From Thiocapsa bogorovii (lineage in GTDB: Bacteria; Pseudomonadota; Gammaproteobacteria; Chromatiales; Chromatiaceae), in NCBI RefSeq assembly GCF_021228795.1, contig NZ_CP089309.1, positions 5,081,501 through 5,145,500 on the forward strand: 64,000 bases of DNA, given 5' to 3'. The notes beneath the pieces are model-generated. The model ran no database searches. It was not told the DNA's origin and saw only the letters and a list, made by a program, of their open reading frames with translations. A program made the position numbers and the translations under genes. The stretch's first letter is position 1. The number at the start of each line of letters is the position of its first letter. Shown piece by piece: positions 60,781-64,000 of this stretch.

Positions 60781-62502
60781 TCAGCCCGTCCGAAGCCGCG
60801 CCGATAGCCAGCCGACGATCTGCTCGATCGGGATAAGCTGGGTCTCGCTGTCGTTGCGGCCTTTGTACTCGACCTGTCCGTCGTCGAGCGACTTGTCGCC
60901 GACCACGATGCGATGCGGGATGCCGATCAGCTCCATGTCGGCAAACATCACGCCGGGGCGGGCGTCGCGATCGTCGAGCAGGACGTCGATGCCGGCCTGC
61001 TTGAGATCCTCGTAGAGCTGATTCGTCGCCTCTCGGACGCGGTAGGATTTGCCGAGCTTCATCGGCAAGAGTGCGACCTGGAAGGGCGCGATCGGCGCCG
61101 GCCAAGAGATGCCGCGCTCGTCGTGATGTTGCTCGATCGCCGCGGCGACGACCCTCGACACCCCGATCCCGTAGCAGCCCATGGTGAGCGTGGTGGCGCG
61201 CCCGTCCTCGCCGAGCACGTTCGCCTTCATGGCCTGGCTGTATTTACGACCTAGCTGGAAAATGTGTCCGACCTCGATCCCGCGCGCGATGCGAAGATGG
61301 CCCGAGCCATCCGGGCTGGGGTCGCCGTCGATGACGTTTCTCAGATCCGCGACCTCGGGAAGCGGCAGATCACGGCCCCAGTTCAAACCGAACCAATGCT
61401 TGCCGTCCTGATTGGCCCCGGCACTGAAATCTCCGGTCACCGCGACGCTGCGATCCACGATGGAGGGGATCCGCAGATCCTTCGGTCCCAGCGATCCGGG
61501 GCCCGCGCCGATCGCCTCGCGGATCTCGGCCTCGCTCGCCATGCGAAGCGGCGCCGCGACCGAGGGAAGCTTCTCGGCCTTGAGTGCGTTGAGCTCGTGA
61601 TCGCCGCGCACCAGCAGAGCGATCAGAGTGGACCCACTCTCTGCGGAGGCGGCGACGACCAGGGTCTTGACCGTACGCTCGATCGGCTGAGAGAACTGCT
61701 CGACCAGATCCGCGATGGTGCGTGCGTCGGGCGTGTCGACCAGGCGCACGGTCTCCTGCGGGGCCGGGGCGACTTTGGCCAAGGCGAGGGCCTCGGCCAG
61801 CTCGACGTTGGCCGCATAGTCGCTGCTGTCGGAGAAGGCAATGGCGTCTTCGCCCGAGTCCGCCAGGACATGGAACTCGTGCGAGGCGTTGCCGCCGATG
61901 CTGCCGGTGTCGGCTAGGACCGGGCGGAAATCGAGTCCGCACCGACTGAAGATGCGGCTGTAGGCCGCGTGCATCTGCCGGTAGGTGTCTTCGAGCGATG
62001 CATCGTCGAGATGGAAGGAATAGGCATCCTTCATCAGGAATTCGCGCGCGCGCATCACGCCGAAGCGCGGGCGGATCTCGTCGCGAAACTTGGTCTGGAT
62101 CTGATAGAAGTTGATCGGGAGCTGCTTGTAGCTCTTCAGCTCGTTGCGGGCGAGGTCCGTGATGATCTCCTCGTGCGTCGGGCCGAAACAGAAGTCGCGC
62201 TGGTGGCGGTCGCGCAGACGCAGCAGCTCGGGGCCATAATGGTCCCAACGGCCGGATTCCTGCCACAGCTCAGCCGGTTGCACCGCGGGCATGGAAACCT
62301 CCAGGGCACCGGCGCGGTCCATTTCGTCACGGACGATGCCTTCGACCTTGCGTAGAACCCGCAGCCCCATCGGCAGCCACGTGTAGAGCCCGGCGGCCAG
62401 CTTGCGGATCATGCCGGCACGCAGCATCAGGCGATGACTGGCGATCTCCGCGTCGGACGGGGTCTCTTTGAGGGTCTGTATCGGGAACTGAGAGGTGCGC
62501 AT
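60781..62502 (-). CDS. proS: prolyl-tRNA synthetase
   Basis: 573 residues, the bacterial-type enzyme with an editing (INS) domain between class II motifs 2 and 3. Motif 1 is around [21 protein letters not shown], motif 2 at [26 protein letters not shown], and motif 3 in [18 protein letters not shown]. The insertion (about 225-400) carries [16 protein letters not shown]-like editing sequence. It charges tRNA-Pro and clears mischarged alanine. ATG at 62502 starts [19 protein letters not shown]; a longer frame to 62598 exists. Confidence 0.95.
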   Translation of the reverse strand: MRTSQFPIQTLKETPSDAEIASHRLMLRAGMIRKLAAGLYTWLPMGLRVLRKVEGIVRDEMDRAGALEVSMPAVQPAELWQESGRWDHYGPELLRLRDRHQRDFCFGPTHEEIITDLARNELKSYKQLPINFYQIQTKFRDEIRPRFGVMRAREFLMKDAYSFHLDDASLEDTYRQMHAAYSRIFSRCGLDFRPVLADTGSIGGNASHEFHVLADSGEDAIAFSDSSDYAANVELAEALALAKVAPAPQETVRLVDTPDARTIADLVEQFSQPIERTVKTLVVAASAESGSTLIALLVRGDHELNALKAEKLPSVAAPLRMASEAEIREAIGAGPGSLGPKDLRIPSIVDRSVAVTGDFSAGANQDGKHWFGLNWGRDLPLPEVADLRNVIDGDPSPDGSGHLRIARGIEVGHIFQLGRKYSQAMKANVLGEDGRATTLTMGCYGIGVSRVVAAAIEQHHDERGISWPAPIAPFQVALLPMKLGKSYRVREATNQLYEDLKQAGIDVLLDDRDARPGVMFADMELIGIPHRIVVGDKSLDDGQVEYKGRNDSETQLIPIEQIVGWLSARLRTG

Positions 62503-62740
62503 CGGGAGGGATTTCGGCGGCGTAAAGGCGCGAAGTGTATTGTTCAAACAGTGTCGAAACAACCGCGTCATGCCGATCCCGGCGGGACTGCGGCGCAAGT
62601 CCGGTCGATCGGCGGGTTCGCGGGATGTCGGATCCCTCTCTATACTTGCCGAATCCGCTGTAGGCTGGCGCTGGACAATCCATAGCTCAATTCAGCCGAA
62701 ATCCGAATCGGGTTTGGCACCCGCGGGAGCCGAGCGCGAG

Positions 62741-63799
62741 ATGACAACGGGAGTGGATGATTCGAGTCGCATGCAGACGACGCCCTCCGAAAACCGGCGC
62801 ACCCAACGACGCATCACCGTGCGCATCCCGATCCAGGTCTATTTGCCCGGCACGGATCAACCCATCACCGCCATGAACCAGGATATCTCCTGGGGTGGGG
62901 CGCAGTTTGTCGCGGTCTTGCCGGTCGAGGCCCTGTCCGGCACGCTGCGCCTGGTTTTCCCCTGGCGAGGGCGCGACAGGGTTGCGATCGAAGCGCGGGT
63001 GGTGCGAGCGCAGCGTCTGGAAGCCGGCCACTTTCAGGTCGCGGTTCGTTTTGCGAGCCTCTCGCCGAGGAGTCAGTCCAGGCTGGAGAAACTGCTGCAG
63101 ATGCTCGACGTGGCGGACGGGGCGGCCGAGTCGCCACCGGCCCCGCTTGTGCGCGAGCTCGAGGTTGCGGTCGACGAGGTCGGCGCCATGCGCGAGATGC
63201 TCGAACAGATCGGATCCGGGCGCCTGAGCATCACCGTGTTCGAGGCCTATCAAGCGGGTCAAAGCATCCGCTTGGCGATTCGTGGTGCTGACGCCCTGCC
63301 GAGCCTTCGCTTGAGAGCCCGCGTGCTCGAGGTCTCGCGGGTGAAGGTCGAAGGGTTCGCCCAATCGGAGCTCTTTGCGCTTGCGCTCGGATTCGAGCAT
63401 CCGCCGACTGCGATCACGGCCTTCGTGGAGCTGCTGATCGCACAGCTCCCGCCGGTCTGGAAAGACCCGGAATCCAGCTTCGCGGGTGCTCCGGATTGGC
63501 TGCGCGCCATGCATTTGGCCAGACCGACGGAGGATCTCGCCCTCGGCGATCAACAAAGTGATATCTCTGTCCTCGAGTCGCGCTATCCCGACGTCTTGAG
63601 GAGTCTCGCGTGGGCTTGGGGAGACCCGGAAGCATTCGACCTGGCGTTCCAAGACCTGACGTTGGGCGACCGCGTCGAGCCGGGTGGTTGGCCCGAGGAT
63701 GCATGGGACGAGCTGGGTCTTCTCCAGGATGTTCACGACAGCGCCTACGGACCCCCTGCGACCCGGCTGAGTTCGCTGCGACCGACGCGTTGTCGTTGA
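62741..63799 (+). CDS. PilZ-domain protein
   Basis: 352 residues. The N-terminal PilZ domain has the c-di-GMP motifs RRTQRR (19-24) and DISWGG (48-53), so it should bind cyclic di-GMP. A helical linker follows, and the C-terminal half (about 145-352) has no family I recognise. ATG at 62741 is chosen; a second ATG lies at 62771. It diverges from proS. Confidence 0.75.
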   Translation: MTTGVDDSSRMQTTPSENRRTQRRITVRIPIQVYLPGTDQPITAMNQDISWGGAQFVAVLPVEALSGTLRLVFPWRGRDRVAIEARVVRAQRLEAGHFQVAVRFASLSPRSQSRLEKLLQMLDVADGAAESPPAPLVRELEVAVDEVGAMREMLEQIGSGRLSITVFEAYQAGQSIRLAIRGADALPSLRLRARVLEVSRVKVEGFAQSELFALALGFEHPPTAITAFVELLIAQLPPVWKDPESSFAGAPDWLRAMHLARPTEDLALGDQQSDISVLESRYPDVLRSLAWAWGDPEAFDLAFQDLTLGDRVEPGGWPEDAWDELGLLQDVHDSAYGPPATRLSSLRPTRCR

Positions 63800-63939
63800 G
63801 TCGGTGCGGCGACCGGGCGCCTCGGGCGCGCTTCGATCCGCGCCGTGCCTCGGTTCGGCGCCTTGCTTGACCGGTCGCGTCGATCGCGGTACCTTCGACC
63901 GCTTTTCAACCCTGTTGGGACTGATCGGAGGTCACCGAG

Positions 63940-64000
63940 GTGGCACTGTCTGAAGCGCAATCCGTAGGGGCTGAGTCGAAACGGCCGGAGCGGAGGGGTG
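63940..64000 (+). CDS. start of an unidentified gene (cut by the window edge)
   Basis: GTG at 63940 has GGAGG at 63927-63931, 8 bp upstream, and the frame (VALSEAQSVGAESKRPERRG) stays open to the end. Too short for any functional call. Confidence 0.55.
   Translation, partial: MALSEAQSVGAESKRPERRG

Overview
This 64 kb window comes from a GC-rich gammaproteobacterium. FabA, Hda, WrbA, CpdA and the Pst/PhoU genes fit that class. A spheroidene-monooxygenase-like (CrtA) gene, the cobinamide genes and the polyphosphate genes suggest a purple sulfur bacterium (Chromatiaceae, Thiocapsa-like). The genus is inference. No rRNA, tRNA, CRISPR array, complete insertion sequence or prophage was seen.

Layout. 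0-5 kb: an incomplete MOSC-domain gene at the edge, an alpha/beta hydrolase, then the ethanolamine unit eutC-eutB-permease, all on the minus strand. 5.5-11.5 kb: a secreted cysteine-containing protein, hda, wrbA, a periplasmic thioredoxin-like protein, acylphosphatase, cpdA, a rubredoxin-less rubrerythrin, a cupin protein and a Kunitz-type lipoprotein. 11.5-18.1 kb: the pyruvate dehydrogenase complex (aceE, aceF, lipoylated lpdA). 18.6-25.3 kb: a CWC zinc-ribbon protein, cbiZ-cbiB, a TPR protein, a DUF3422 membrane protein and a small lysine-rich protein. 25.7-31.1 kb: a short DksA/TraR-type protein, a 267-bp inverted-repeat element, two esterase-fold proteins, an MGDG-synthase-like glycosyltransferase, an SMR-like transporter and phoU.

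31-55 kb reads as a phosphate/polyphosphate region: ppk2, a CHAD protein, an mgtE-like transporter, a frameshifted Calx-beta/5'-nucleotidase, three PstS paralogues, pstB-pstA-pstC-pstS, an alkaline phosphatase and YibE/F. PHO-box-like arrays of 7-mers at 11-bp spacing precede pstS and the 5'-nucleotidase, with weaker ones before phoU and ppk2. Also here are a HAD hydrolase, an SRPBCC protein, decayed metallopeptidase and tyrosine-phosphatase genes, an unusually long pyruvate kinase and a degenerate Fic-like gene. 55-64 kb: a 1381-residue membrane protein coupled to the CrtA-like gene, fabA, proS, a PilZ protein and the start of one more gene.

The most striking non-coding signal is an ~85-bp palindromic repeat family bounded by TAAACCGCG(T/C)C and its reverse complement. 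Nine good copies and two decayed ones sit only between genes, often as tandem pairs. Other repeats are the 267-bp nested inverted-repeat element, a ~110-bp direct repeat flanking the CHAD-mgtE pair, heptanucleotide repeats at three intergenic sites and an exact 19-bp repeat downstream of two unrelated genes. No single obviously new multi-gene system was found; the best candidates for novelty are the repeat families, the CHAD-mgtE cassette, the Kunitz lipoprotein and the large protein coupled to the CrtA-like gene.
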